From positions 1 through 24,868 of IMG/VR virus record IMGVR_UViG_3300013132_000245: a stretch of 24,868 nucleotides of DNA; one strand, given 5' to 3'. This stretch comes from a virus. A program made the position numbers and the translations under genes. Below are positions 1 to 5,742 of the stretch, in pieces; positions within the stretch are counted from its first letter, which is position 1; each line of letters opens with the position of its first letter. The notes under the pieces were generated by a model that searched no databases, was not told the origin of the DNA, and worked only from the letters and a program-made list of their open reading frames with translations.

Positions 1-45
1 AACCCTGAAATCATGGACGTATCAGATATCCCAGATAGGTCCTAA
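1..45 (+). CDS. 3' end of an upstream gene (partial)
   Basis: Reading from base 1 gives a 14-residue tail, NPEIMDVSDIPDRS, ending in TAA at 43-45. The stop shares its last A with the ATG of the next gene (TAATG). This is the same coupling seen at several other junctions in this operon, which is the main reason to accept it. The tail is too short to assign a function. Confidence 0.5.
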   Translation, partial: NPEIMDVSDIPDRS

Positions 46-248
46 TGTCCAGACCAATCTCAGAACTCAGACCGAGTTATGACAAGGCGATGGATATCCG
101 TGGTAATCCAACCACGGTGTGCATCTGTGGGAGTTTCGTATGGAATCTCAAGGTAGTCTTCGCAGAAGATAATACCATTGGGATGTATTTTCTAGATATG
201 GAGTGTGCTGACTGTGGAACGCAGGCAACCGCGCCTATTGAGGAGTAA
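45..248 (+). CDS. Small zinc-ribbon-like protein, 67 aa
   Basis: The protein has two Cys pairs, C26-x-C28 (followed by G) and C54-x2-C57 (followed by G), about 26 residues apart. This is the pattern of a small treble-clef or zinc-ribbon fold. It has no signal peptide or membrane segment. The start overlaps the previous stop as TAATG, so translation is probably coupled. Its 3' end carries the GAGGAG that acts as ribosome-binding site for the lysis gene that follows. Zinc binding is inferred from the Cys spacing. The molecular role (DNA, RNA or protein contact) is unknown. Confidence 0.72.
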   Translation: MSRPISELRPSYDKAMDIRGNPTTVCICGSFVWNLKVVFAEDNTIGMYFLDMECADCGTQATAPIEE

Positions 249-250
249 AC

Positions 251-676
251 ATGAAACTATCAACAGTATCAACAATATCCGCGATTGCAATCTTTGTGGC
301 AACCTTGCCCCACGGTGTGGGTGCGTGGCTAGTGAAGACAACTCAGCCTATAGTCCAAAAACTATCGGCAGAGCAGGTCGTTCTCGCAAGCCCTAGGATG
401 TACGCAAGGCAATACGCGAAGAAAAAAGTGAATAAAATGTTTAGCAATCCTAACCAAGAATGGAAGGCACTTGCTAAGTTATGGGGTAAGGAATCTGCTT
501 GGAACTGGAAAGCCAAGAACCCTCATTCGAGTGCTTATGGTATTGCCCAAGTCTTGGGTACGCCATTAGACTCAACAATTGAATATCAAGTGAATATGGG
601 GATTAAGTACATAGTCCACCGCTACGATAATCCCACCAATGCGTGGAATTTTTGGCAGAGGAACGGCTGGTACTAA
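251..676 (+). CDS. Secreted SLT-type lytic transglycosylase (endolysin-like)
   Basis: This is a probable peptidoglycan-cleaving enzyme. The N-terminus (residues 1-24) has a Lys at position 2 followed by a hydrophobic stretch ending in GVGA, which reads as a signal peptide or signal anchor. Residues about 68-141 form a compact lysozyme-like domain: W71...LW-GKESAWNW with the candidate catalytic Glu81, then SSAYGIAQ (93-100), a conserved GIKYI, and the terminal AWNFW...GWY typical of actinobacterial and phage transglycosylase SLT domains. The start is set by GAGGAG about 6 nt upstream of ATG 251. The enzyme probably acts on the wall outside the membrane, at lysis or during entry. No holin is recognisable beside it. 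At 141 aa it is short, essentially one catalytic domain with no wall-binding repeats. Confidence 0.82.
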   Translation: MKLSTVSTISAIAIFVATLPHGVGAWLVKTTQPIVQKLSAEQVVLASPRMYARQYAKKKVNKMFSNPNQEWKALAKLWGKESAWNWKAKNPHSSAYGIAQVLGTPLDSTIEYQVNMGIKYIVHRYDNPTNAWNFWQRNGWY

Positions 677-1024
677 ATGTCAAGCAAGTCCAAGATTAAA
701 GGGTCGCAAGCAGAACGCGATGTAGTCAAGTATCTCCAAAAGTGGTTCCCGTACGCAGAAAGACGGCTTGCGGGAGCCACCTTGGATAAGGGTGACATCT
801 CCGGTATCAATGGTGTCTGTATTGAGATTAAAAATCATGCAAAGTTAGATTTGGCTGGATGGCTAGCAGAATTAGAAGTTGAGACCAAGAATGCTAAGGC
901 ATGGACTGGTGTTGTGATTCATAAACGTAAAGGCAAAGGAAACCCTGCTGAGTGGTATGCTACGTTACCTGTATCAGTATGGGTGGAACTATTGCGAAAG
1001 GCTATAGATGACGGAAAAGCCTGA
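677..1024 (+). CDS. PD-(D/E)XK nuclease, Holliday-junction-resolvase-like
   Basis: This 115-residue protein shows the PD-(D/E)XK layout: an N-terminal helix with E13 (GSQAERDVVKYL), an acidic residue at D40 in a GDI motif, and the EIK core (E50-I51-K52). An AKAWTGVVIHK strand follows. Small phage resolvase-like nucleases have this size and motif order. It would cleave branched DNA during replication, recombination or packaging. The ATG immediately follows the previous stop (TAAATG) with no clear ribosome-binding site of its own, which suggests coupling. Its 3' end overlaps the primase zinc-binding gene by 17 nt, placing it in the replication group. Substrate specificity for Holliday junctions is a family-level inference. 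Confidence 0.78.
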   Translation: MSSKSKIKGSQAERDVVKYLQKWFPYAERRLAGATLDKGDISGINGVCIEIKNHAKLDLAGWLAELEVETKNAKAWTGVVIHKRKGKGNPAEWYATLPVSVWVELLRKAIDDGKA

Positions 1025-1385
1025 TATTACAGTAGTTTTAGAGCACTATGGTGCTCGTGTGCCAACAAGGCACGGATGGTTCTCTATGAAGTGTCCGTTC
1101 CATGATGACAGGCATAACAGCGCATCAGCAACTAGGGATGAGAATGCTTTCTGTTGCTTTGCTTGTCAGATAAAAGGCGATGCGTATGCTATAATTATGG
1201 CAAAAGAGGGGGTAAACTTCATTGAAGCAGTCAACATCGCAAAGAGAATCTTTAATGAGAGCGGCAAAGTATTACCACAGCGCTCTCGCAGAAGCGGAGG
1301 ATTACCTCGTAGAGCGAGGAATCACAATGGAAGCGGCTCAGAAGGCACGCTTGGGCGTCGTCTTAGACCCGCTCACGGGTCATGA
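1008..1385 (+). CDS. DNA primase, zinc-binding (CHC2) part
   Basis: Residues 1-80 match the DnaG-type zinc-binding domain: C29-P-F-H32 with F-H-D-D-R-H-N-S-A-S following, then C50-x2-C53 in FCCFAC. A helix (FIEAVNIAKRIF) closes the domain. This domain recognises the template during primer synthesis. After about residue 83 the frame becomes Arg/Gly/Ser-rich and unlike a folded domain, while the TOPRIM half begins in the +1 frame at 1255. The two primase halves therefore overlap by about 130 nt. They may be two proteins, with the basic tail genuinely translated, or one protein joined by a +1 frameshift near 1251-1257. An AAAGG precedes the ATG. Confidence 0.85.
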   Translation: MTEKPDITVVLEHYGARVPTRHGWFSMKCPFHDDRHNSASATRDENAFCCFACQIKGDAYAIIMAKEGVNFIEAVNIAKRIFNESGKVLPQRSRRSGGLPRRARNHNGSGSEGTLGRRLRPAHGS

Positions 1386-1845
1386 AGCGTATACGAATCG
1401 GCTCTCTATCCCGTACGTCACAAGGTCAGGTGTTGTTGACATACGATTCAGAAGTCTTGGACACGAAGAACCCCGCTACATGGGTATGGCTGGGGCAACG
1501 ACACACTTGTACAATGTGGGAGCGTTTTTCCGTGCATCGTCATACATTTGTATTTGCGAAGGTGAAATCGACACCATTACTTTGGACATGGTTTGTGACA
1601 TTCCCGCGGTTGGTGTTCCCGGTGTCAACAATTGGAAGAAGCATTATACAAGGCTCTTGGCGGACTTCGATAAAGTTTTCCTCTTCGCGGACGGGGACAA
1701 TGCAGGCAATGACTTTGCTAAATCTCTTGCCCGAGAGTTGTCAAATCTCGTTGTCGTCCAAGCCCCGGAAGGCGAAGATGTCAACTCGCTTTACAGGACG
1801 CATGGCGCGGACTATTTTAAAGAAAAGATAGCAGGTGCTCAATAA
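1255..1845 (+). CDS. DNA primase, TOPRIM catalytic part
   Basis: This 196-residue protein contains a TOPRIM core: the Glu motif ICEGEIDTITL, then VGVPGVNNWKKH, then the metal-binding DxD in FLFADGDNAGND. The preceding region (DYLVERGITMEAAQKARLG) matches the stretch before TOPRIM in phage primases and primase-helicases. It would synthesise RNA primers or act as a primase-like catalytic unit. ATG 1255 is preceded by AAAGAGA. A TTG at 1222 is the upstream limit of this frame and is less likely as a start. The stop overlaps the next ATG as TAATG. No helicase domain is attached, so the partner helicase must lie outside the window. Confidence 0.85.
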   Translation: MRAAKYYHSALAEAEDYLVERGITMEAAQKARLGVVLDPLTGHEAYTNRLSIPYVTRSGVVDIRFRSLGHEEPRYMGMAGATTHLYNVGAFFRASSYICICEGEIDTITLDMVCDIPAVGVPGVNNWKKHYTRLLADFDKVFLFADGDNAGNDFAKSLARELSNLVVVQAPEGEDVNSLYRTHGADYFKEKIAGAQ

Positions 1846-2192
1846 TGTTCATGCCTAATGACGATGGTTATTACACTTGTGAACATGATGACTTTGAGAC
1901 CGGTAACGTATTTAGTTACATGGAACATGCTGGCATTCATTTTGACTGGATGGTACGGCTAAGTCCTAAATACAATTTGAATCTGTTTACTTTTTTAAGC
2001 GAACTGACTTATTTTATGAACGAAGAGCGTTATCAAGATGTATGGGAACACGTCCAAAGCGTTACTTTGCTTCTTATGAACTCGTGTACAGATGACTTTG
2101 ATAAGTTCATCCACGAGGCTGAAGTTTTATCAGGAACAGAAAGTATGTTCGACCAAATAGAGAGATACTTGGATGAAAACAGAACTGACTGA
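1845..2192 (+). CDS. Hypothetical acidic protein, 115 aa
   Basis: I do not recognise a family. The protein is acidic, rich in Asp/Glu and aromatic residues, and has no Cys cluster, signal peptide or membrane span. It is predominantly helical in character (FLSELTYFMNEERYQDVWEHVQSVTLLL). It is coupled to the primase by TAATG and overlaps the next gene by 20 nt, so it is certainly part of the replication operon. Its acidity could suit a DNA mimic or an adaptor to a basic partner, but nothing in the sequence proves that. Confidence 0.7.
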   Translation: MFMPNDDGYYTCEHDDFETGNVFSYMEHAGIHFDWMVRLSPKYNLNLFTFLSELTYFMNEERYQDVWEHVQSVTLLLMNSCTDDFDKFIHEAEVLSGTESMFDQIERYLDENRTD

Positions 2193-2472
2193 GCCTACTC
2201 AGTTTGACTTAAACGTATGGCAAATGTATGACGAACTTGCCGAACTTTTATTAAGAAAGCATAACGATTATGGACCCAAAAATATTTCAGAAAGTCCCGG
2301 TGGACCACTAAACGGTTTGCGAGTCAGGATGCACGATAAGTTGGCTCGCATTAACAACTTAATAGATAACAATAAACAACCTGAAAACGAATCCCTTGAG
2401 GATTCATTCAAAGATATGGCTAACTACGCAATTATAGGATTGCTAGTCCTGAGAGGACAATGGGAAAAATGA
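2173..2472 (+). CDS. DUF1599 / Nmad1-like (nucleotide-modification-associated) protein
   Basis: This 99-residue all-alpha protein carries the characteristic run KHNDYGPKNI (29-38), then SPGGPLNGLRVRMHDKLARINNL, then ESLEDSFKDMANYAIIGLLVLRG (73-95). This matches the family called DUF1599 or nucleotide modification associated domain 1. The acidic residues (E21/E24 and E76/D77/D81) have the arrangement of MazG-like metal-dependent nucleotide pyrophosphohydrolases, so control of the nucleotide pool is a reasonable guess. No DNA-base-modifying enzyme is visible in this window. The gene begins inside the 3' end of the previous one and its own 3' end overlaps the HNH gene by 13 nt. Confidence 0.72.
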   Translation: MKTELTEPTQFDLNVWQMYDELAELLLRKHNDYGPKNISESPGGPLNGLRVRMHDKLARINNLIDNNKQPENESLEDSFKDMANYAIIGLLVLRGQWEK

Positions 2473-2771
2473 AAAAGTTCGGACCTTACAAAGGCAGTAA
2501 ACAAAACGGTGGCAGACCTATTTACGTCTTCAAAAAAAAGAAGAACGGTAAAACTGTTACTACTTCTTCTAACAAAGCCCGTGTTGATTTTGAAGAGTCT
2601 ACCGGAAAAACTTTACCACGTAATAGTGAAGTAGACCACAAGAACAACAAGGGTCGTGCCGGTGATGACCGCAAGCGTAATCTTCGTGTAGTTTCTAAAT
2701 CTAAAAACGTTGCTATGGAAAACAAGAGACGTGCCAAGAAAAAAACAACCAAGCGAAAGAAGAAACGGTGA
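2460..2771 (+). CDS. HNH endonuclease, small and very basic
   Basis: The HNH core is at residues 57-87: EVDHKNNKG (D59-H60), then DDRKRNLRVVSKSKN with N74 and N83. The N-terminal half is an AP2-like or NUMOD-like strand-rich region with many lysines, and the C-terminus (88-103) is an almost uninterrupted Lys/Arg tail. It would nick or cut DNA. It could be a free-standing homing endonuclease or a nuclease working with the packaging or replication machinery. AGAGGA lies just before ATG 2460. The in-frame ATG at 2469 is an alternative. It overlaps its neighbours on both sides, so it sits within the operon rather than as an obvious late insertion. Confidence 0.82.
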   Translation: MGKMKKFGPYKGSKQNGGRPIYVFKKKKNGKTVTTSSNKARVDFEESTGKTLPRNSEVDHKNNKGRAGDDRKRNLRVVSKSKNVAMENKRRAKKKTTKRKKKR

Positions 2772-3547
2772 GCAAAAAGAAACCGAAAGTTAAGCGGGTA
2801 GTCGTACTCTCTGACATACAGGCACCAAGCCACGATGCTAGAGCAATTACGGCACTTCAGGACTTCGTATACGATTTCGAACCTGATGAGTTGTACTGCG
2901 TTGGTGACGAGGCTGATAGCCCGGAGCCATCCCGTTGGAACAAGGGTAGAGCAGGCGAATACGCTAAAACTTTGCAATCAGGTTTAGACAAGACATCTGA
3001 GATTATGGAAGGGTTCAAAGATGTTCTTGGGGACAAGCCCTTCCATACCATGAGGAGTAACCATGGAGACAGAATTGACCACTACATCTCAAAGTACGCT
3101 CCAGCACTTGCAAGCCTCCGCGCTTTGGAATATGAGGAATTGCTCAGATACCGTGAACTCGATATTACGTATCACAATAAAATCTGGCAGTTTGCCCCAG
3201 GATGGGCTCTTGCTCATGGAGATGAAGGGTCTCTTATACAAACTTCGGGCGGAACTGCGCTTAACCTTGCGAGACGTATCGGACTTTCTGTCGTATGTGG
3301 ACACACCCACCGCCAAGGCATCCAGCACTATCACGTTGGTTACAATGGACGAATTAGTGCAAGACTCTTTGGAGTTGAAGTCGGACACTTGATGGACTTG
3401 AATAAAGCGGATTACTTGTCTACCGGCGCAGCCAACTGGCAACAAGGGTTTGCTATCTTGTACATCCGTCGTACCAATGTCACACCTGTGACTGTTCCTA
3501 TAATTGGTCGTTCCTTTACCGTGGAGGGTAAAACCTACGCATGGTAA
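2768..3547 (+). CDS. Calcineurin-like metallophosphoesterase
   Basis: The 259-residue protein shows the metallophosphoesterase signature in order: SDIQAP (D16, with Gln in place of the usual His, as in many phage members), VGDEAD (D47), NHGD (98-101), AHGDEG (H150) and GHTHR (178-182). These residues bind two metals. The substrate is unknown; phage members may act on nucleic-acid ends, cyclic nucleotides or phosphoproteins. The start is GTG 2768 in a GTGA overlap with the HNH stop. The gene ends by overlapping the sigma-like gene by 7 nt. Confidence 0.88.
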   Translation: MSKKKPKVKRVVVLSDIQAPSHDARAITALQDFVYDFEPDELYCVGDEADSPEPSRWNKGRAGEYAKTLQSGLDKTSEIMEGFKDVLGDKPFHTMRSNHGDRIDHYISKYAPALASLRALEYEELLRYRELDITYHNKIWQFAPGWALAHGDEGSLIQTSGGTALNLARRIGLSVVCGHTHRQGIQHYHVGYNGRISARLFGVEVGHLMDLNKADYLSTGAANWQQGFAILYIRRTNVTPVTVPIIGRSFTVEGKTYAW

Positions 3548-4251
3548 TAGAGCGATACGAGAACCTAGTCTCATATGTAGCCTATGAGTTCTCCCGCAAG
3601 TTTAAAATGGTAGAAGTCGCAGACCTACGACAAGAGTTGTGGTTGTGGTTCCTTGAACATCCCAAAAAGTTGAAACATTGGGAGAAGGAACATGACGAGA
3701 AAAACCTATCTAAACTTGTGGCTAAGAGCCTACGTAACGCAGCAAAAGATTACTGCCAACGTGAGAAAGCAAAGGCTCTTGGGTATCGAATCGAAGACAA
3801 CTATTATTATGATAAGCAATTATTGGAAGCCATACTTCCAGCAGTATTTACAGGCAGTAGAACACCTCCGTCGCTAACGGATATGGGTTATAGCAACACC
3901 AAGAAGGTGCTCTCTGAAGGCAACAACTGGTTGGCTATGTGTGCGGACGTTGACAAGGCTCTTACTAAGATGAGTCTAGAACAATGGGATATTTTGCGTA
4001 CCCGTTACGCTCATGGTCTTGAGATAACTAAAATGGGTGAAGAATTAAACGCATCACAAGATGCGGTGCGTATGCGTATCAATCGTGCTCTGAATACACT
4101 TCTAAATATACTTGGTGGGAATAAACCTCGCAAAGAACGTGATTACGTTGAAAGCGAAGAGCCGGAGACAGCAAGTAATGAGCATGACAACGAGCAATGG
4201 GAAAATCCAACACAAACTTTTTCGGAAGAGGCTGAGGAAAATGATTTGTAA
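3541..4251 (+). CDS. Sigma-factor-like protein (sigma70/ECF type)
   Basis: The 236-residue protein resembles a short sigma factor. Residues about 1-60 hold a region-2-like segment (LVSYVAYEFSRKF, then the core-binding-like DLRQELWLWFLEHP). Residues about 143-192 form a region-4-like helix-turn-helix (MSLEQWDILRTRYAHGLEITKMGEELNASQDAVRMRINRALNTL). The last 45 residues are an acidic, probably disordered tail. It could redirect host RNA polymerase to phage promoters. The gene is the penultimate member of the rightward operon and overlaps both neighbours. Whether it activates transcription or acts as a sigma decoy cannot be told from sequence. Confidence 0.75.
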   Translation: MVIERYENLVSYVAYEFSRKFKMVEVADLRQELWLWFLEHPKKLKHWEKEHDEKNLSKLVAKSLRNAAKDYCQREKAKALGYRIEDNYYYDKQLLEAILPAVFTGSRTPPSLTDMGYSNTKKVLSEGNNWLAMCADVDKALTKMSLEQWDILRTRYAHGLEITKMGEELNASQDAVRMRINRALNTLLNILGGNKPRKERDYVESEEPETASNEHDNEQWENPTQTFSEEAEENDL

Positions 4252-4393
4252 TCCGTGTGCTGTTGGTGGATATCTGAATAGTAAAGGCGACAAAGACGCG
4301 GTTGAGTCTCATAAGTTATGTAAGGGTTGTACCTGCCAGCATAAGACCGGCATTGGTTGGGTAATAAAAAAGCCCCTACCGCCGAAGCGGTAA
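4241..4393 (+). CDS. Small Cys-rich protein, 50 aa
   Basis: This 50-residue protein (starting MICNPCAVGG) has C3-x2-C6, then H24, C27-x2-C30, C32 and H34, a likely single zinc site. The start overlaps the end of the sigma-like gene by 11 nt, and GAGGAAA precedes it closely. It is the last rightward gene before the convergent junction. Its final codons (KPLPPKR-stop) are encoded by the 5' arm of the leftward terminator hairpin, so coding and termination share DNA. Function is unknown; proteins of this type recur in actinophages next to regulatory genes. Confidence 0.68.
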   Translation: MICNPCAVGGYLNSKGDKDAVESHKLCKGCTCQHKTGIGWVIKKPLPPKR

Positions 4394-4399
4394 GGGCTT
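4362..4399 (-). terminator. Intrinsic terminator of the leftward operon (UUCG tetraloop)
   Basis: A 13-bp stem is formed by 4370-4382 and 4387-4399, with one C-A mismatch. Read on the minus strand the loop is C(TTCG)G, an exceptionally stable tetraloop. It is followed by TTTTTTATTA (4369-4360). The T-tract exists only on the minus strand, so it should stop leftward transcription. It overlaps the 3' end of the last rightward gene. Confidence 0.85.
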
Positions 4400-4402
4400 A
4401 GT

Positions 4403-4417
4403 GTACGATTATCGTAC
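4403..4417. promoter_or_regulatory. 15-bp palindrome, copy 1 (GTACGATTATCGTAC)
   Basis: This is a perfect 7+1+7 inverted repeat. It lies between the stop of the last leftward gene and the terminator hairpin, only 3 bp from the hairpin. It is one of nine copies limited to the leftward arm. Confidence 0.85.
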
Positions 4418-4430
4418 AGTAGCAGTAGCG

Positions 4431-4586
4431 TTAGGCTACGTGTAATATGCCAAGACAGAAGCGACACGATTTTGCGTGTCGTGTAGTATCTGCGCCGAAT
4501 ACGCCTGAAGCGACATCAACGCGACAACTACGGAATAACAAACACGCGAATTCTGCGTCTGTTAATTCCTGTTCTTCTTGTGACAT
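4431..4586 (-). CDS. Small Cys-containing protein, 51 aa
   Basis: The ATG at 4586 is preceded by AGAAAGGAGAAAA, one of the best ribosome-binding sites in the window, which makes this short gene convincing. The product begins MSQEEQELTDAEF and has Cys15, Cys21, Cys41 and Cys44, the last two as C-R-F-C, with His37 nearby. A small metal site is possible. It starts 10 nt downstream of the preceding gene's stop and is the last gene of the leftward operon. No family is recognised. Confidence 0.62.
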   Translation of the reverse strand: MSQEEQELTDAEFACLLFRSCRVDVASGVFGADTTRHAKSCRFCLGILHVA

Positions 4587-4596
4587 TTTCTCCTTT

Positions 4597-4794
4597 CTAG
4601 GATACATCTACCCACTTGAGGGCAGTACGGAGAAGGGCGTCATAATCGCCCTCCATCGATTCGGCAAGGTAATTCTCTACCTCGCTAGCAGGGACACCCT
4701 CCTTGCGGAGGGCGCCCGATACCTTTGCCATAACGGCAAAAGCGTTTCCGTCTGAACCTGTCAGACGTACTTTGATGTGGTCGTACTTAGCCAT
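4597..4794 (-). CDS. Conserved actinophage protein of the MAKYDHIKVRLTG type, 65 aa
   Basis: The product starts MAKYDHIKVRLTGSDGNAFA and ends GDYDALLRTALKWVDVS. I recognise this as a short protein common in actinophages and actinobacterial prophages, of unknown function. It has a beta-rich start (HIKVRLTG) and helical remainder. The ATG at 4794 follows AGAAAGAAAAC. An upstream in-frame start would read through the palindrome at 4808-4822 and is rejected. The palindrome ends only 13 nt before the start codon, so a protein bound there would sit beside the ribosome-binding site. Confidence 0.82.
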   Translation of the reverse strand: MAKYDHIKVRLTGSDGNAFAVMAKVSGALRKEGVPASEVENYLAESMEGDYDALLRTALKWVDVS

Positions 4795-4807
4795 TAGTTT
4801 TCTTTCT

Positions 4808-4822
4808 GTACGATTATCGTAC
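4808..4822. promoter_or_regulatory. 15-bp palindrome, copy 2 (GTACGATTATCGTAC)
   Basis: A perfect copy in the 29-nt gap between the 37-residue membrane protein and the 65-residue gene. It lies directly upstream of the latter's ribosome-binding site. Confidence 0.88.
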
Positions 4823-4823
4823 A

Positions 4824-4937
4824 CTAGAGTATGAAAATGAATAGGGAGAACGCTACGCCAAGAGTAATGACGACACTCCAAGCGATAATGCGTAATGACT
4901 CCATTACACTTATCTCGAAGTATTCATCATCTTTCAT
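4824..4937 (-). CDS. Tiny single-span membrane protein, 37 aa
   Basis: From ATG 4937 the product is an acidic N-terminus (MKDDEYFEISVMESLR) followed by about 20 hydrophobic residues (IIAWSVVITLGVAFSLFIFIL) up to the stop, a clear single transmembrane helix. The start overlaps the whiB-like stop by 11 nt. AAGGAAGGAG lies upstream but about 12 nt away. The in-frame ATG at 4904 would give a 26-residue version that keeps the whole helix. Possible roles include a small holin-like or superinfection-related protein. No family is recognised and nothing in the sequence decides between these roles. Confidence 0.5.
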   Translation of the reverse strand: MKDDEYFEISVMESLRIIAWSVVITLGVAFSLFIFIL

Positions 4938-5265
4938 CAGGTAGCGACACTCCTTCCTTGTATAAGCGGGAATCATACGTATCCAGCATGAAGATAGGCG
5001 TGATTCCTAACTTTTCTTGTATGACACGACGCTCTTGGTAGTCGAGACCACCCCAAATGCCGGCTAGACCGGAGTAGGCAAGAGCGTAATTGAGGCACTC
5101 ACGTTGCGCCGGACAACCTTCGCAGATTTTCCTAGCCTTCATCGCTTCGGGAGTGCGCGACCATTGTTGAGAAGTACCCGCAACTTCTTGCGGGAACCAC
5201 CAATCAGCCGGATAGTCTTGACATAAGGCTCGCTCTGTGAGTACGGGCATGTGGTTATCTATCAT
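4927..5265 (-). CDS. whiB: WhiB-family transcriptional regulator
   Basis: The 112-residue product has the four-Cys iron-sulfur motif C15...C48-x2-C51-x5-C57, then the WhiB-specific turn GIWGG (69-73). The C-terminal region carries basic residues as well as a tail ending LYKEGVSLPDER. WhiB proteins bind a 4Fe-4S cluster and usually act by contacting region 4 of the principal sigma factor. Phage versions can alter host transcription. ATG 5265 is chosen because AGGAG lies 6 nt upstream; an in-frame TTG at 5271 is less likely. The gene sits mid-operon, overlapping the zinc-ribbon gene (11 nt) and the small membrane gene (11 nt). It is the clearest indication of an actinobacterial host. Confidence 0.93.
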   Translation of the reverse strand: MIDNHMPVLTERALCQDYPADWWFPQEVAGTSQQWSRTPEAMKARKICEGCPAQRECLNYALAYSGLAGIWGGLDYQERRVIQEKLGITPIFMLDTYDSRLYKEGVSLPDER

Positions 5266-5383
5266 GCCCAACTCCTATCTTTGAGAAAGCACATGCCTGA
5301 CAGTAGGCGTAAGTGCTATCGTCATAGTCCGGCACTACTAATGCCACACCACACTTATAGCACTCGCGTTTCTTGTATGTCAT
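5255..5383 (-). CDS. Small zinc-ribbon protein, 42 aa
   Basis: The product begins MTYKKRECYKCGVALVV and contains C8-x2-C11 and C28-x2-C31, a classical two-knuckle zinc ribbon. ATG 5383 follows AGAGAAAGAG about 7 nt upstream. The stop lies 11 nt inside whiB, and whiB's AGGAG is embedded in this gene. Both point to real translation and coupling. The role is unknown; the short length suggests an adaptor or nucleic-acid contact module. Confidence 0.68.
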   Translation of the reverse strand: MTYKKRECYKCGVALVVPDYDDSTYAYCQACAFSKIGVGHDR

Positions 5384-5573
5384 TTTGTATCTCTTTCTCT
5401 AGCGGTAATTCTCCCGCTAGGGTTCGATACTCAGAGGCTCTGAGCATCAGGGCGTTGTATTTGGATACGTCACCCTCCGCCAACGCCGTATGAGCGCTGG
5501 CGGATAGCATGTCGGCTCGCTTACTTAGGTAGTAAGGAGTCGGCGGAACCGGCTTCCACGGCTTCTTAGCCAC
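5355..5573 (-). CDS. Hypothetical helical protein, 72 aa
   Basis: The start is GTG 5573, overlapping the end of the preceding gene by 8 nt with no distinct ribosome-binding site, so expression is probably coupled. The product has a Pro-rich N-terminus (MAKKPWKPVPPTPYYLSKR) and a helical remainder (ADMLSASAHTALAEGDVSKYNALMLRASEYRTLAGELPLEKEIQ) resembling a short helical hairpin. The 3' end overlaps the zinc-ribbon gene by 29 nt. No family is recognised. Confidence 0.6.
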   Translation of the reverse strand: MAKKPWKPVPPTPYYLSKRADMLSASAHTALAEGDVSKYNALMLRASEYRTLAGELPLEKEIQNDIQETRVL

Positions 5574-5742
5574 GATTGAACACCGGAGTATAGACAGGTT
5601 CTACTACTGTCTCAAGTGTCATATTACTTGCCCATTCGTGAGCAGATTCTCTGGATTGAAACAACCCATAGATAAGTGATTCCTGCTCATAGGGCAGTAG
5701 TGAGCGGACTATAAATCCGCTCACATACATACCTTCTATCAT
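5566..5742 (-). CDS. Hypothetical protein, 58 aa
   Basis: ATG 5742 overlaps the stop of the amidotransferase gene as TGATG and is preceded by GGGGGTGG. An upstream in-frame ATG at 5793 would abut the palindrome at 5794-5808 with no room for a ribosome-binding site, so the internal start is preferred. The product (MIEGMYVSGFIVRSLLPYEQ...) has a SRESAHEWA helix and no obvious motif. Direct coupling to the amidotransferase suggests a linked function, but no family is recognised. Confidence 0.6.
   Translation of the reverse strand: MIEGMYVSGFIVRSLLPYEQESLIYGLFQSRESAHEWASNMTLETVVEPVYTPVFNRG

Noticed and set aside
4447-4755. 102-residue plus-strand frame over the leftward small genes
   Set aside because: It lies antisense to two well-supported leftward genes with strong ribosome-binding sites and has no start signal of its own.
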